A stretch of DNA of 64,000 bases, taken from Pogonophryne albipinna. Taxonomy: Eukaryota > Chordata > Actinopteri > Perciformes > Artedidraconidae. Where the stretch lies: assembly GCA_028583405.1 (NCBI GenBank), contig CM053251.1, positions 2,820,531 through 2,884,530 on the forward strand, in the 5' to 3' direction. The notes beneath the pieces were generated by a model. It made no database searches and was not told the origin of the DNA. It saw only the letters and a list, made by a program, of their open reading frames with translations. The first letter of the stretch is position 1, and every line of letters starts with the position of its first letter. The position numbers and the translations under genes were made by a program. Below are positions 45,862-58,324 of the stretch, in pieces.

Positions 45862-47168
45862 CAATAAATCAATCAATCAATGTTTATTTATATAGCCCAA
45901 TATCACAAATGTTACATTTGTGTCAGTGGACTTCACAGTTTGTACAGAATATCAGTATGACAATACGACACCCTCTGTCCTTAGACCCTCACATCGTACA
46001 AGGAAAAACTTCCGGAGAAAACCCACAGTTTAAAGGGGAAAATGGGAGAAACCTCAGGGAGAGCAACAGAGGAGGGATCCCTCTCCCAATTGAAAAGATA
46101 ATACATTTAAAACATAGGTAGTCCAAATGTTTGGAAATACATGTGTCTATAATAAGAAGATGAATCCATGAGGGTATCAGCTGATATTTAAATGCATTTA
46201 TCTTAACTATCCCCCTTAATTAAAGCAGTATTTTGTACCCTACTCACCAAATCATCAAGTTAGACATTCTGTTCAGATTTATTTCTCTGTCCCCTCTGCA
46301 AAAAAATTGATTGGCAGAAGAGCGTTCATTTTCAAAGCCCCAACAGACTGGAATACTTTACCTACTGCTATTAGATCTCTTGCATCATTGGATATATTTA
46401 AACATGCATTGTTATTTCACTTTCAACTGGTCTGTACTTGGTATTAACTGATATTGATGAAACTGATTTGCTCGACTGTCTCAAATTGTAATGATTGTGT
46501 GCATTGCTTGAATTTTACTTAACAGACTGTATGTGGTTTGTCTTGTGTGTCATGTTTTGCATTTTGTCTTTTTGTTTATGTATGTCTGTAAATTGTTGCT
46601 ATTGTCGGGACCCCCTTGAAAACGAGATGGTGCATCTCAAGGGGTTTATCCCAATGAATACAAATGTCTATATATCCACCCAGGACTTATGATCCAGGAC
46701 CACAGCAACAGGCACAGCCACGACTCAAGATCCAGGGCTTGCGATCCAGGACTCAGGATCACAGCAACAGGATCAGCCACGACTCAGGATCCCGCCGTAG
46801 ATAGACACCAAAAAGAAAATTTGGGGAAGCTGGGTTATTCGGAACATGAGAGTACACAGGTACAGACAGAGAGAAGGAAGAAGTAAGGTGTCCCTCGACA
46901 AACTAAGCCTATATCAGCAAAACTAGGGGCTGAATCTAATCAGCCCTAACTATAAGCTTTATCAAAAAGGAAGGTCTTAAGCGCACTCTTAAAAACGGAT
47001 AGGGTGTCTGCCGCCCGAACACAAACTGGAAGCTGATTCCACAAATGTGGAGCTTGATAAGAAAAGGCTCTGGCTCCCATTGTAGTTTTAGAGACTCTAT
47101 GAACAACCAACCACCCTGCATTCTTGGAACGCAATACCCTAGTTGGACAGTAGGGTATAATGAGTTCT
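45862..47168 (-). mobile_element. L2-like LINE 3' end, interrupted
   Basis: On the minus strand, about 46932-47168 encodes the RT C-terminus (HLWNQLPVCVRAADTLSVFK, LKTFLFDKAYS, stop). The 3' UTR follows down to the tcaatcaatcaatg tail at 45862. A second LINE piece (46173-46670) interrupts the UTR, and a piggyBac element (47173-49340) interrupts the RT at TTAA. The RT resumes at 49345-49358 and enters the gap. Confidence 0.82.
46173..46670 (+). mobile_element. LINE 3' fragment nested in LINE UTR
   Basis: The 34100-34260 copy of this UTR is continuous, whereas here about 500 bp intervene with a tatc-type short duplication. The insert encodes an RT C-terminus on the plus strand (RAFIFKAPTDWNTLPTAIRS then LDIFKHALLFHFQ) and ends with gacccccttgaaaacgagat and an aatgaatacaaat tail. 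The clade was not settled; it may be Rex1-like or jockey-like. Confidence 0.7.
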
Positions 47169-47558
47169 TTAACCCTCTGGAGTCGGTGGACGCGACGGCG
47201 CGTCCAGGTGCGCATAATTTTACGTAATTAATCATATATTTTCGATTATAAGGAGTAGAAATATGATTCAGATATCCGCGGAATCGCTGGAAGTGTAGCT
47301 TTCCAGCGGTATCTCCTGTGAGACTGTAACCAGGGCATAGCAGCCAATATGGCCGCTCAAAGCAGCTTGACTTTACACTGTGTGGGATTGGTGGATTCGT
47401 GTGTCCGTCAAGGAAATCTCGGCCGGCAGACATCATGGTCTGAAATGACCAATGGACATCGAAAAATCACTAAGGACCTACCCACCAAGTAAACAAAACA
47501 TAAACCACGTGTCTCCCATCAGTTTACGTCTGTGTGAGGAGAGAGAGAGACAGAGAAA

Positions 47559-48122
47559 ATGGCTAAAAAAAAAACTTTACAGTTGCCGACTTCGCAAGAG
47601 ATTTTTTTCGCTAGCAGCAGTGAAGATAGAGCCTCAGAACCTGAAGTCTTCGACTCTTCTGAAGAAGAAGAATACAAAGACAACAACAAGGATCCATTTG
47701 GACATGGGTAAGTGTAAATATTACAGTAATAGTGTACTGGCAATGTGTGGGGAATACCGCGAAAATGAACAATAGGTTTATTGATATATATTTTTTATCG
47801 ATAGTCATGAACTTTTTATTGGACAAAATAGACTCTCCATTAGCAAACGTTTACTCTGTGTTAACGTTATGTTGGTGTGTAAAAGTGAGATTACATGTGT
47901 AGATGATTAAATTAATCATTTATTCATCCCAAAACGGAGACATGTTTTTACCATCGATTATTTTATCATACTGTTCTGTACAGATGAGACTTTGTCATAG
48001 ATTTATTTATATGTGTGCCTGTTATTATTTTACCGTCCTGTACAGATAAGACTTTGTAATCAGATGTAGCCTATGTATATGTGTGTCTGTGATTTTATAC
48101 TGAATGTAAAGTAACTGGAAAT

Positions 48123-48165
<43 letters not shown>

Positions 48166-48704
48166 TGAGTGAGAGAGAGAGAGATCGAGAGAGATTCCTT
48201 CTCCAACCTCCCAAACTTTCTTTTTATGTGTGCATTGTTATTTGTGCTTGAGCAACATTTTACTTGCACTTTATTTCAATGAAATTAGTTGTAATTATTG
48301 TCCTACATTTTAATTTGTTTTACAGAGATGTTTCACAGCTGCCTGGGCCTAGTGGCCCACAGGTGGCGGCGTTTATCCAGCAGCCAGAACATCCATCTGT
48401 GCCGGCCCCCAGGTCAAGATCTACTGTGGCTCAAGGGCCTTCACCAGAGCCATCACCACTAAGGACCAGCAGACCAGCATCACTACAGCTGCCTCCACCT
48501 CCATCTGTGGCTGCCACCAGGTCAAGATACACCTCAGCACAAAGGCTCCACCACAGCCATCACCTTCAACCCAGCCAGCAAGGAGGTCTCGTGGAGGTCT
48601 CGTATAGCACTTGTACACCCCACCTACACAGCAGCCCATGCACCATCACCCCCATCTTCACAGCAGCCAGACCCACTGTCTTGGAAGACAGACAAAGACC
48701 TTGA
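47559..48704 (+). CDS. Spliced N-terminal piggyBac ORF (no transposase core)
   Basis: Exon 1 (47559-47707) encodes MAKKKTLQLPTSQEIFFASS followed by an acidic SSEEEEYKD stretch, like the acidic N-terminus of PGBD-type proteins. A donor (gg/gtaagt) and an acceptor (gttttacag before 48326) are in matching phase and give FGHGDVSQLPGPSG. Exon 2 (48326-48704) continues with proline/serine-rich repeats (PSVPAPRSRSTVAQGPSPEP) and stops. The predicted product is about 175 residues, without a catalytic domain. Whether it is translated is unknown; it may be just the leader of a deleted transposase. Confidence 0.5.
48125..48193 (+). repeat. (GT)n(GA)n microsatellite
   Basis: About 18 GT units followed by gagtgagtgagagagagaga. 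It lies in the intron of the piggyBac leader ORF. Confidence 0.95.
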
Positions 48705-49358
48705 CACTGTCTTGACATTTATAATGAATAGTTGGTTGAAAGTTCTGATGTTCAATATTGTAAATAGTTAGATTTTCCAGTTTCTTATATTTATATAAAT
48801 AGTTGGTTGAAAAAAACATAGTTATAATAAATTGTTGGTTAAAAAAAGGTTGAATGCTCAATTTGTATTTGTACACATCACATGAACCTTGGTATGTAAT
48901 ATGAAGTCATTATTCAGTCCTGATGTATCTCAGTCCCTGCTGTGGTGAAAGTAGAGTGATAAACACCTATTTTACTTATTTTTAATTTTTTTAATTTTAC
49001 ACATGAATAACACATTTATATACAGTGTAATTCAAATATTTCACTGCTTTTGTGATCCTAAGACTTTGGTAACCAAATCTAAAACACCAAAACAATTCGA
49101 TCACATGAGTAAATTTGTGTTTTCACAAAAGTTTTGAAGATTTTCCGAAAATCGGATGTCACATTTTAAGCTTTTGAGCTACTTATCTCATCAAACAGTG
49201 CTCTAAGGTGAGTAATTTGCATATATAGCAATACCAGAGATTGTCCTGAATATTTTGATATGTAACACATGGGGTGCCATGTTAAAGGTGATTTAAGAAA
49301 ACATCTAAAAATCGAGAAAATACCCTTAGACTCCAGAGGGTTAAGGTAAGATGGCGCC

Positions 49359-50358
49359 NNNNNNNNNNNNNNNNNNNNNNNNNNNNNNNNNNNNNNNNNN
49401 NNNNNNNNNNNNNNNNNNNNNNNNNNNNNNNNNNNNNNNNNNNNNNNNNNNNNNNNNNNNNNNNNNNNNNNNNNNNNNNNNNNNNNNNNNNNNNNNNNNN
49501 NNNNNNNNNNNNNNNNNNNNNNNNNNNNNNNNNNNNNNNNNNNNNNNNNNNNNNNNNNNNNNNNNNNNNNNNNNNNNNNNNNNNNNNNNNNNNNNNNNNN
49601 NNNNNNNNNNNNNNNNNNNNNNNNNNNNNNNNNNNNNNNNNNNNNNNNNNNNNNNNNNNNNNNNNNNNNNNNNNNNNNNNNNNNNNNNNNNNNNNNNNNN
49701 NNNNNNNNNNNNNNNNNNNNNNNNNNNNNNNNNNNNNNNNNNNNNNNNNNNNNNNNNNNNNNNNNNNNNNNNNNNNNNNNNNNNNNNNNNNNNNNNNNNN
49801 NNNNNNNNNNNNNNNNNNNNNNNNNNNNNNNNNNNNNNNNNNNNNNNNNNNNNNNNNNNNNNNNNNNNNNNNNNNNNNNNNNNNNNNNNNNNNNNNNNNN
49901 NNNNNNNNNNNNNNNNNNNNNNNNNNNNNNNNNNNNNNNNNNNNNNNNNNNNNNNNNNNNNNNNNNNNNNNNNNNNNNNNNNNNNNNNNNNNNNNNNNNN
50001 NNNNNNNNNNNNNNNNNNNNNNNNNNNNNNNNNNNNNNNNNNNNNNNNNNNNNNNNNNNNNNNNNNNNNNNNNNNNNNNNNNNNNNNNNNNNNNNNNNNN
50101 NNNNNNNNNNNNNNNNNNNNNNNNNNNNNNNNNNNNNNNNNNNNNNNNNNNNNNNNNNNNNNNNNNNNNNNNNNNNNNNNNNNNNNNNNNNNNNNNNNNN
50201 NNNNNNNNNNNNNNNNNNNNNNNNNNNNNNNNNNNNNNNNNNNNNNNNNNNNNNNNNNNNNNNNNNNNNNNNNNNNNNNNNNNNNNNNNNNNNNNNNNNN
50301 NNNNNNNNNNNNNNNNNNNNNNNNNNNNNNNNNNNNNNNNNNNNNNNNNNNNNNNNNN
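49359..50358. other. Assembly gap, 1000 N
   Basis: Exactly 1000 N bases, a placeholder length. It starts inside LINE RT sequence and ends in a different, unrelated block, so missing sequence could be longer than 1 kb. Confidence 0.99.
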
Positions 50359-50712
50359 ACGACATTATCAAAGATGTTCTATTGAGAAGACGATCACTAC
50401 GTGACAAAAGTTTTCAAAACCGTTTCTGGTCTTCGGTATGTCCAGACAAGTGGCTACTGAAATCAATCTTACTAACTACTGTCTGTGCAATTTACTCCGC
50501 GCGAGTTGGCGGACTTTATTTAGCTTTCTTTAACATCATTTTTCATGGTGGGGCTAAGCCATTTCTCGGTATGGGTGTAGCCTACCCCAGCCATACCCTG
50601 GCGCTGCCACTGGTGGCACGTATGGGGCGGGCCATTCTGCACATGCGTTAAATGCGTTAAATATTTTAACGCAATTAATTCAAAAAATTAATTACCGCCG
50701 TTAACGCGATAA
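50359..50712 (+). mobile_element. DNA transposon 3' ends (hAT-like)
   Basis: The block up to about 50625 ends ggcgctgccactg, like the cagtggcg terminus near 16726. It is followed by atgcgttaaatgcgttaaat...gttaacgcgataattttgac and agcacta, the known look of another fish hAT terminus. The left parts lie in the gap. No transposase is visible. Confidence 0.5.
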
Positions 50713-50734
50713 TTTTGACAGCACTAGTATATAT

Positions 50735-52075
50735 ATATAGGTTTCAAGGCTTTTATTGTCATTTGTACATAACTACAGTGTAGACATGTCAATGAAAATC
50801 TTAGGTCACAGGCTCCTCCAACAGTGCAACACAATATAACAGATAAAATAGTTAAAATAATGCAAGTAAATACAAATAAAATAGAATAGTGCAAGGAGAG
50901 TCTATATACAAGTAATTGGAATATGATATATTAGATAAATAATTTGTAAGTTGCAAATAGAATCAGAATCAGAATACCTTTATTAGTTCCAGAGGGGAAA
51001 TGTACATTGTTACAGCAGAAAAAGAGCCATAGACAGCTTAATGTTACATTAATAATGATAAAAAATAAAATAAAAAGTTACACAATTTACAAAATACACA
51101 TCCTGTAACCGTTCTTAGGATTTAGCAGCAGGTATATATTGCACAGTTATTACCATATATATTTATTGCACATATAGCACATAGTTGGTTGGTATTTAGC
51201 AGCAAGGGGTGTTATAGTCTGTGTTGTTGTTGTGTGTGTGGAGGGGGGGGGGGGGTCTACTAGGGGCTGTGCTGGTTGTATAGTCTGACCGCTGCAGGAA
51301 GGAAGGACCTGCGGTATCTCTCCGTGAGACAGCGGGGGTGCAGCAGCCTGTCGCTGAAGGAGCTGCACAGTGAGGACAGGGTGTCCTGGAGGGGGAGACA
51401 CATTGTCCAGCAGGGAGGACAGCTTGGCTACCATTCTCCTGTCTCCCACCACCTCCACAGTGTCCAGAGGACTCCTGCAGGACAGAGCTGGCCTTCCTTA
51501 CCAGTCTGTTCAGTCTCTTCCTGTCAGCCGAGATGTTGCTGCTCCAGCAGGCCACACCATACAAAATGGCATAAATCATAAAAGGTCTGAAGGAGTGCCC
51601 CCTGCACCCCAAAAAGACCTCAGTCTCCTCAGCAGAAAGATTCTGCTCTGTCCCTTCATGTACAGAGCAGTATAATTATCAGTCCAGTCCAGTTTATTGT
51701 TCAGATAGTTCAGGTCTTTAACAGTCTTATGGACTGTGGGATGGAACTGTCCCTGAGTCTGGTGGTTTTAGTCCTGATGCTGCGGTACCATCTGCAGACG
51801 GCAGCAGACAGAACAGTTTATTGCCGGGGTGATGGGGGTCCTTTGTCATCTTGAGGGCTTTCTTCCTGAGCCGCTGGGAGTAGAGGTCCTCCATGGATGG
51901 CAGCTCCGTCCTGATGACATATTTGTATACATATTTGTATTTTTTATTCCTCTGGATTGTGGGAAACGGTATTTTGATCTCTCTGTCTACACAAAATCTG
52001 AAAGATTGACAATAAAGTTGACTTTGTTATGGAAATCTTAGACCCAGTCAATACTGTGGAGATACACGAGTCAGA
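50735..52075 (-). mobile_element. Jockey/Rex-like LINE 3' fragments
   Basis: On the minus strand 51712-51250 encodes a broken RT C-terminus (LDWTDNYTALYMKGQSRI, SNISADRKRLNRLVRKASSV, RRSFLPAAVRLYNQ). It ends in a gattctgattct tail near 50960. A second, shorter 3' end lies at 50735-50950, and related sequence (gatggaactgtccctgagtc, ctgcggtaccatctgcagac) fills 51720-51910. 51910-52040 looks like a plus-strand LINE tail (gacaataaagttgac). All are 5'-truncated and frameshifted. Confidence 0.65.
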
Positions 52076-52742
52076 ATGATCAACAATAAATGGTGAAACA
52101 AACAGAGTTGTCTTTCTGGTTATTTATTTGAATATTCAAAGACACACGTCTCACAGAGTATAGGATAGTCTGCAGGAGTGTGCAATAGTCATAAAATAGA
52201 AAAGCTTATATCCAAGAAAAGGCGGGCAGACAAAGTTTTTTCGGACATCTGCTTTCACACGGTCTCATACTGTTATGGGAGTTTCAACATAGTCTGCCAA
52301 ATCAGCTCTGTGGCCTTGAAGCACTTGGGAATAAAAACCCTCATTAGAGTATGCAGAGAAAACAGCACATAATAGGAAAATGGTACTGTAGTGTTAGACA
52401 ATGCTTTTAGAAGCATTTGGTTTTATCATATAAGGTAAGATAAAGAAATGTCCACTACAACTTCGACTGATGCTCTCTTCAGGAAGGGGCAAGCTGTTCT
52501 TCCTGAGGAGGCTCAGGTCCTTCAATGCAATTCATTTCTCATTTTAACAGTTACTTACCTGTATATATTTTTTAATTGTATCTTTAATTGTAATAATCTT
52601 TAATGTTGTGTGAATCTGTGCTGTCCTGTTTTTCAATCTCACCCTTTTGCTGTTTAAACTCCTGAATTTATCTTATCTTATTTTATTGACATCAGATAAC
52701 TGGATTTCATGCCAGAAACCCAATGAACATAGCAGACTGTAC

Positions 52743-52774
<32 letters not shown>

Positions 52775-54509
52775 CTGACAGCATGTTGTGTGTCAACCCT
52801 GTCTCCTAAAAATTACGTTCCCACAGAACTAAACTGCATTCTCAATTACGTTTAGCTAGAAACGTATTTTCTCCCACGTCACGTTTGTTATGAACGTATC
52901 TTAAATACGTTTATTTTCTACATTTCTTTGCCATTTATTGTCTTGCTTATAATAATGATAATAGTCATTTATAAATATCATTTTAGAGCACACATTTGAA
53001 ATCGACAACCGGGCTCGATATATGGTTAAATTAAAATCAGTAGGGGAGGCTGTAATTTCGCCAGCTGTTACTCTCATGAGGGAGGCATAAAATAATTGTT
53101 TTATCATGCCAAAAAGCTGCTGGCTTGGTTGTTATTGTCAATATTAATATAAGAATAACTTATTTGTAATAGTCAGACTCGATTTCGCCGATGTTCTTTT
53201 TGCCCCAGCTGGTCGGCACCTCTTTTAGCAGAAACAAAGGCTGCATTAATGTATTAAATCGATGTTAATCCATGTGTGTGGTTGTGGAATTACCGGACGT
53301 GACGTTGTGCGATTGCGTGGCAAGGCAACAGCTTCGGTTCATGTTAATTTACAAACTCTTCAACTAGAACCCTAGTTATATTTAAAAACATTTTAGAAGG
53401 CCTCACAAAATACTTTAATGTAAATTAAAATTAAAATGTGAAGGAATGTGTGTATAACAAAATACATCCGTCATAAACAATACCGGAAACAGACGTAGGA
53501 AATATCCTCAGCTCTGTGATTGGATGTTTTAGCCGCAATGCATGTTGGGATATGGTGTTTATGCGATGTGAAATCCGAAAACATTTAAAAAATAAATAAT
53601 AATACTTTATTCCGAGTGTTCTTGCTTTTCTCTTTGGAAGTCATCACATAAATGCATTGTAACACACGGTTCGGCTGCATTGAATATTACACATCTGCCG
53701 TAGTTCTTTATTTATAGAGCCCTGATGAGAAGACTTCTGGACAAACTTGAAGAACTGCTGCCAAAACTGAATACGCGACCTGGATCAAATATATCAACAA
53801 TTAAACAACATCTTACATTTATGTTCACACAATACATCTCCTTGCAGTATCAACACTAATTCGGCTGACTTTTATATTTGATCAAATTGGTAGATAGGCT
53901 GTATTTACACCATAAAGGTGCACAGCTGATATAAAGGGACACCTAGTGGTTAAAGCACGTTATTGCATTTTTTTGTTGAAATAATGTTATATTTGATGAG
54001 AAAAATATTAAGAGTACATGCAAAATAGGGGGAAAGTAGAAGGTCAATGATAGAACTATAGAATAGAAAAAATCAAGAAGATACTGTAAGTGATCTCTAC
54101 AATAAAATAGTTTAGTGCTGGACGTCCAAAGATATTAATAGGAGGATGTGCGAAACAGACAAACTAATAAGGGTTTATTCAAACATTGTGCGTGTATGAA
54201 ACTGTAAGTGTTGTTACTGTGGCATAAGCACCTGTTTGTATCTATATGTTTGCATTTCGTATGTAAATAACAGTTTACAGACAATAATCGGCGTAGTATA
54301 TATTGTTTAAAGTACTTGTTTGCCTTAAGTGTGACTGCCTGTTAAATGTTCAGTAGTTCACTTTCTGTCCGCTGTGACTGTTGATATAATTATATTTGGT
54401 ATTTACGATCGTCATATATGTCCAGTCTCGTGCTATTGCGGTGAGCTGTGTGTAACTTTATGGCTCTGTCAGCCGCCATTACCGCATGTACAACTTTATC
54501 TCCTTGTAA
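52076..54509. other. Non-coding, small repeats
   Basis: This holds a short LINE-like piece near 52480-52540 (KGKLFFLRRLRSFN), a (CA)n microsatellite at 52744-52769 and repeated acgtttct/aaatacgt motifs at 52810-52915 that look like part of an interspersed repeat. The rest is AT-rich DNA without a recognisable gene. Confidence 0.5.
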
Positions 54510-55304
54510 CCCCCAGTTTCCACCGGGTCCGTCTGCGCCGCGCTGCGCCGCGTTACGGCTGCGCCGCGGCGGTCGTAGGGATCGCGGCCACTCTAGTCAA
54601 TGGGTGCTATTCCACCACACGCGCCGCGTTACGGCTCAGACGCGTCCCAGAAGCGTCCCAGAAGCGGCTCGGCGCAGCGCTTCTCTAAAATTAGGATGAA
54701 TCCTATTTTTGCCGCGGCGCAGCCGTAACTTAAGGTCGGGCAGGCAGCCCCCCCCCTCGCAGGAAGTGGAAAGGTGAGCATCCGGGCCAGGCCCATCCCC
54801 CACATATACTAATTTAGCAGACCCCCCTCCTTCATCACAACACCTCCACTACGATACGCACAATGGATGACGAGGTTTTCATCATGGAAGTGGAAAAACA
54901 CACTATTTTATATGATGTAACCAATGCTTACTACAAGGACAACATCAGAAAGGACAAGGCCTGGTTTTTAGTCGCTGCAGTTTGTGGAGTGGAAGGTAAC
55001 AACTACATATTAATGTTTTAAAGTTAATCAATACTTGTAGGTACAGTGCAGAGCCATTCAATAAACACAATTTAAACAGACACAAAAATAAAACATTTAA
55101 CTACGTAGCCTACTTACTTTCTTGTAGAAGTACAAATGTCCAGGATGCCCGAATCAATAACAAAACTGCGAGCCTGCACGCACGACGCTACGCTTCTGAA
55201 ACGCTTCTGGGACGCGTCCGGTGGGTTATGGCGCTAGAGGAGGTCGGACCAAAACCGCGGTGCAGCCGTGACGCGGCGCAGACGGACCCGGTGGAAACTG
55301 GGGG
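54510..55304. mobile_element. PIF/Harbinger element, non-autonomous
   Basis: 795 bp with long inverted ends, starting CCCCCAGTTTCCACCGGGTC and ending GACCCGGTGGAAACTGGGGG when read on the same strand, flanked by the 3-bp duplication TAA (54507-54509, 55305-55307). The sub-terminal parts are very GC-rich and rich in gccgcg repeats. It holds a MADF exon but no DDE nuclease. TAA/TTA-type 3-bp duplication is characteristic of Harbinger. Confidence 0.85.
54863..54995 (+). CDS. MADF-domain exon of Harbinger accessory protein
   Basis: ATG GAT GAC at 54863 opens MDDEVFIMEVEKHTILYDVT, then YYKDNIRKDKAWFLVA, the start of a MADF (Myb/SANT-like) DNA-binding domain. The exon ends GTGGAAG before a donor (gtaac). 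Harbinger elements encode such a Myb-like partner that brings the transposase into the nucleus and to the ends. The second exon is absent, so this is a remnant. Confidence 0.7.
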
Positions 55305-55714
55305 TAAGCCGCCATTATCACGTGTTAAAACACTTGCACTTGTTGCGGTCAAGTGAGCCCTCTTGCGGGCATTTCTGTTATTGTTTACCATGAAGCTGAC
55401 TGTTCCAGCATTTATGTGTATGTTGTTCCTAGCAGGAAATTGTTTCCTAGATAACCGCAACATAACAAACGGACATCCTGTAACACCATAACTCCTGTGA
55501 ACAATTAAAGTTTGGATATCTACACCCCCTGGATTGCTGCAATCTTTCTGACAGAAGGTTTAGGCCAGACTTGTATACACCAGCATTCATTATTCATAAT
55601 TTCACAAATAATGTCAATATTAATTATCATAACAGTAAATATATAACATGTAATGTGTAATAAATAATAATTTCTATATAATATTTACGTTTTCAGTTCC
55701 ATTTTAAGTTGTAA

Positions 55715-56200
55715 AGTGGACCTATCATGCAAAATGCACTTTGTATGTTTTTTTATACATAAATAATCACAAAGTCTCAGACAATACAACCCTCTCTCTT
55801 TTCCTCCGTGCGCAAATCTCTAAAAACGGGGGTACAACGGAGATGATCCAGATTTGCTGTCGATATGATGTAATATCGGAAATGTGGACTGGCCATACTG
55901 TTTCAGAAATAATCCTTGATGTGGTTTTGAACATGATATGGCGTTTCAACACGGCTGAGTATCTGCTGGTAGAATCTCCAGCATGAGCAGGCATAAGCTC
56001 CGCCCCCTCTTTTTGTTTTTAAAGCTTTATACCAAGAATCAGCACTTTAGTAACAGGGTTGAAATAGAGGGGTATGAGGCTAGAATGGGTGATCTGTTTG
56101 GTATTTTTGAACGAAACACTTCACAGACATGTTTTTTATATACTTGTATATATCTGATAGCTATCCTGCTATTGCCTAAAAATAGCATGATAGGTGACCT
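55715..56200. mobile_element. TTAA-type MITE with decayed left site
   Basis: 486 bp starting AGTGGACCTATCATGC and ending GCATGATAGGTGACCT. It is followed by TTAA (56201-56204) and preceded by GTAA (55711-55714), a one-base change from TTAA. Its ends resemble those of the 5079-6404 element only in outline. No transposase. Confidence 0.65.
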
Positions 56201-57261
56201 TTAATGTTTTGAAATTGAACTGTAAGCCTCTACAACCAAATTCTCTGGGTTAAGGTCATTTAAAAAAAAATACCAGCCATGTCCTACAGTTAAATGCTAC
56301 AAAATGTTGTTTGTCCATCACATTTTGAAAGAAACATTTCTTAAAAAGGGACATATTATGAGGAACACACTTTTTCAGTGCCTGTGTATATATACATACA
56401 CAGTATATATATATTTATATATATATCTGGCATCTAAAATAGTTAAATATTCAAAGCATTTACATGGTCATTTGCACATCATTTTATATCTGATATCAGC
56501 AGACAATGAAAATGTTTTGGAAGAAGTTTTTATAATTAGTGATTCATATGTTGTGTGATTTACATTATTTTTGTGTTGTAATTGTAAATATGAAGAGTAA
56601 ATGAAAAAGACAGATTGTGCTGAATAAAGGATGTATGTTGGATGACAGTTTACAATGTGCTGAACAGAGGAACAATGACGATAAATATAATCACGCAAAG
56701 TTTAAGGAAGCGCTGTTCCCACAAAGCCCCAGGAGATGTAAATAAAAGTCTAATGTTGCCATGGATACAGTCAGTTTAAACTTTAATCAATGTCACCATT
56801 AAGTCTTGAGACAGGTTCACACATACATGATAAAACCAGCAGGGTCTAAAAAACATAAAAACGAATTGATTTACTATCTTTATTATTAAGTGTTTTACAT
56901 TGTATCTTTACTTCAAGAAGAAAACTTAAATAAATAATAAATAAAGCAAACAGATAAAAACAACCCCTTTTTGTAACTAGGCTGTCCTGTTTTCTCTCTT
57001 TAAACACTGATTTGAAAGGGGGACCAGACACGTAATGCGACTTTTAAAGTAAATCAAACTGTATGTCATCAACATGTGAGAATTTGAGTGACTTTTGTCG
57101 TTACACTGAGACCTGTACATTCAGGATCCTCCTTTTCACCCCTCAAAGCTGAGACAGAAAAACACAACTCTCCTCAAGGAAGCTGCAAGTGCCTTTTTAC
57201 CTTTCTCTCATCATTCCTTTCCTTTTTCTGTATCCCTTGCCTCTTTGAAAGAGAACAAGTG
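56201..57261. other. AT-rich, no gene seen
   Basis: No supported gene. Short TA-rich tracts at 56385-56425 follow a piece (aaaagggacatattatgag) that resembles the end of another TTAA-type MITE. Small frames are not convincing. Confidence 0.5.
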
Positions 57262-57529
57262 TCTATCAATCAATCAATGTTTATTTATATAGCCCAATAT
57301 CACAAATGTTACATTTGTCTCAGTGGACTTCACAGTTTGTACAGAATATCAGTATGACAATACGACACCCTCTGTCCTTAGACCTTCACATCGTACAAGG
57401 AAAAACTTCCGGAGAAAACCCACAGTTTAATGGGAGAAACCTCAGGGAGAGCAACAGAGGAGGGATCCCTCTCCCAGGACGGACAGACGTGCAATAGATG
57501 CCGTGTGTAAATTGAAAAGATAATACATT
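57262..57529 (-). mobile_element. LINE 3' tail, short copy
   Basis: A 268-bp copy of the same LINE 3' UTR as at 45862 and 34495, with the tcaatcaatcaatg tail on the left. It is truncated about 270 bp from the tail and lacks the 10-base aaaggggaaa found in the other copies. Confidence 0.85.
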
Positions 57530-58324
57530 CTACAGTCTACAGTGTTCTCTTTCTCCTTCTGAGCGAGTTAATCCCTGTCAATTTTTTATGTAAATAGTTT
57601 GTACACGTTCAATACAGTTGTAACACTGGACACAAATTCTCACTCCAAGCTGAACTCAAAGGTTGCCAGCCCTGCCTAAATGGATGAATATATATTTGGA
57701 TTTTGAATTTATTAGTATTTTCTGCAAAGTCATCTGGATTTTAAATCATGTTTCCCGGCTTTACAAAACGATATCTTTGTGTATACTATAAAAAATGTAA
57801 ATGGTGTCAGGCACCCTCATAACGTCAGGTTGCTTCAAAGAATATTAGCTACTTCCTTCAGAGTTTCAATACTTCAGGAGCCATCAGAGAAAACAAAAAA
57901 TAGGTCAAAACCATACAGTCTATAAGCTTAACAAATATTTATTTTCAGCATCTGATGGAAAAAAACATGCACTTTTTATTTTGCTTATAAAAACATGACC
58001 TTTGGCACACTGTTAGAGCATGCCTTAAGGAAGATTGTTGGCTATAGGGCCATCGCATATTTGAACAATGGTTATTATTTTTACCAGTAGCTTAGCATCT
58101 AGACCACCTAGGCTAGGATCTTGATTCTGGTGGCTAATCCTACATGTTCAAGGATGAGCAATGCAGTGATACTATTTACAACACGCTAGAATGTAGCTAA
58201 CTACATGTATCTGGTATTGAGAGAACAAAATGCACAGTAAAAGCATTACCATATTTATTTTGGTGAAGTAATACATGTTACATAATATATATGTAATATT
58301 ACAGGTTTTCAACTAAATGCAGAG
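57530..58324. other. Non-coding spacer
   Basis: No gene, RNA or repeat boundary recognised. Confidence 0.45.

Larger units (their letters stand above)
47173..49340 (+). mobile_element. piggyBac element, non-autonomous
   Basis: 2168 bp with inverted ends CCCTCTGGAGTC and GACTCCAGAGGG, flanked by TTAA (47169-47172, 49341-49344). It carries a two-exon ORF start but no DDD transposase domain, so the catalytic part was deleted. It contains a (GT)n/(GA)n microsatellite in its intron. It sits in the RT of the minus-strand LINE. Confidence 0.88.

Noticed and set aside
49166..50407. Long open frames across the gap
   Set aside because: They consist almost entirely of N and carry no information.
54510..54760. 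CpG-island promoter of a host gene near 54.6 kb
   Set aside because: The GC-rich blocks are the inverted sub-terminal parts of the Harbinger element and recur in reverse at 55180-55304.
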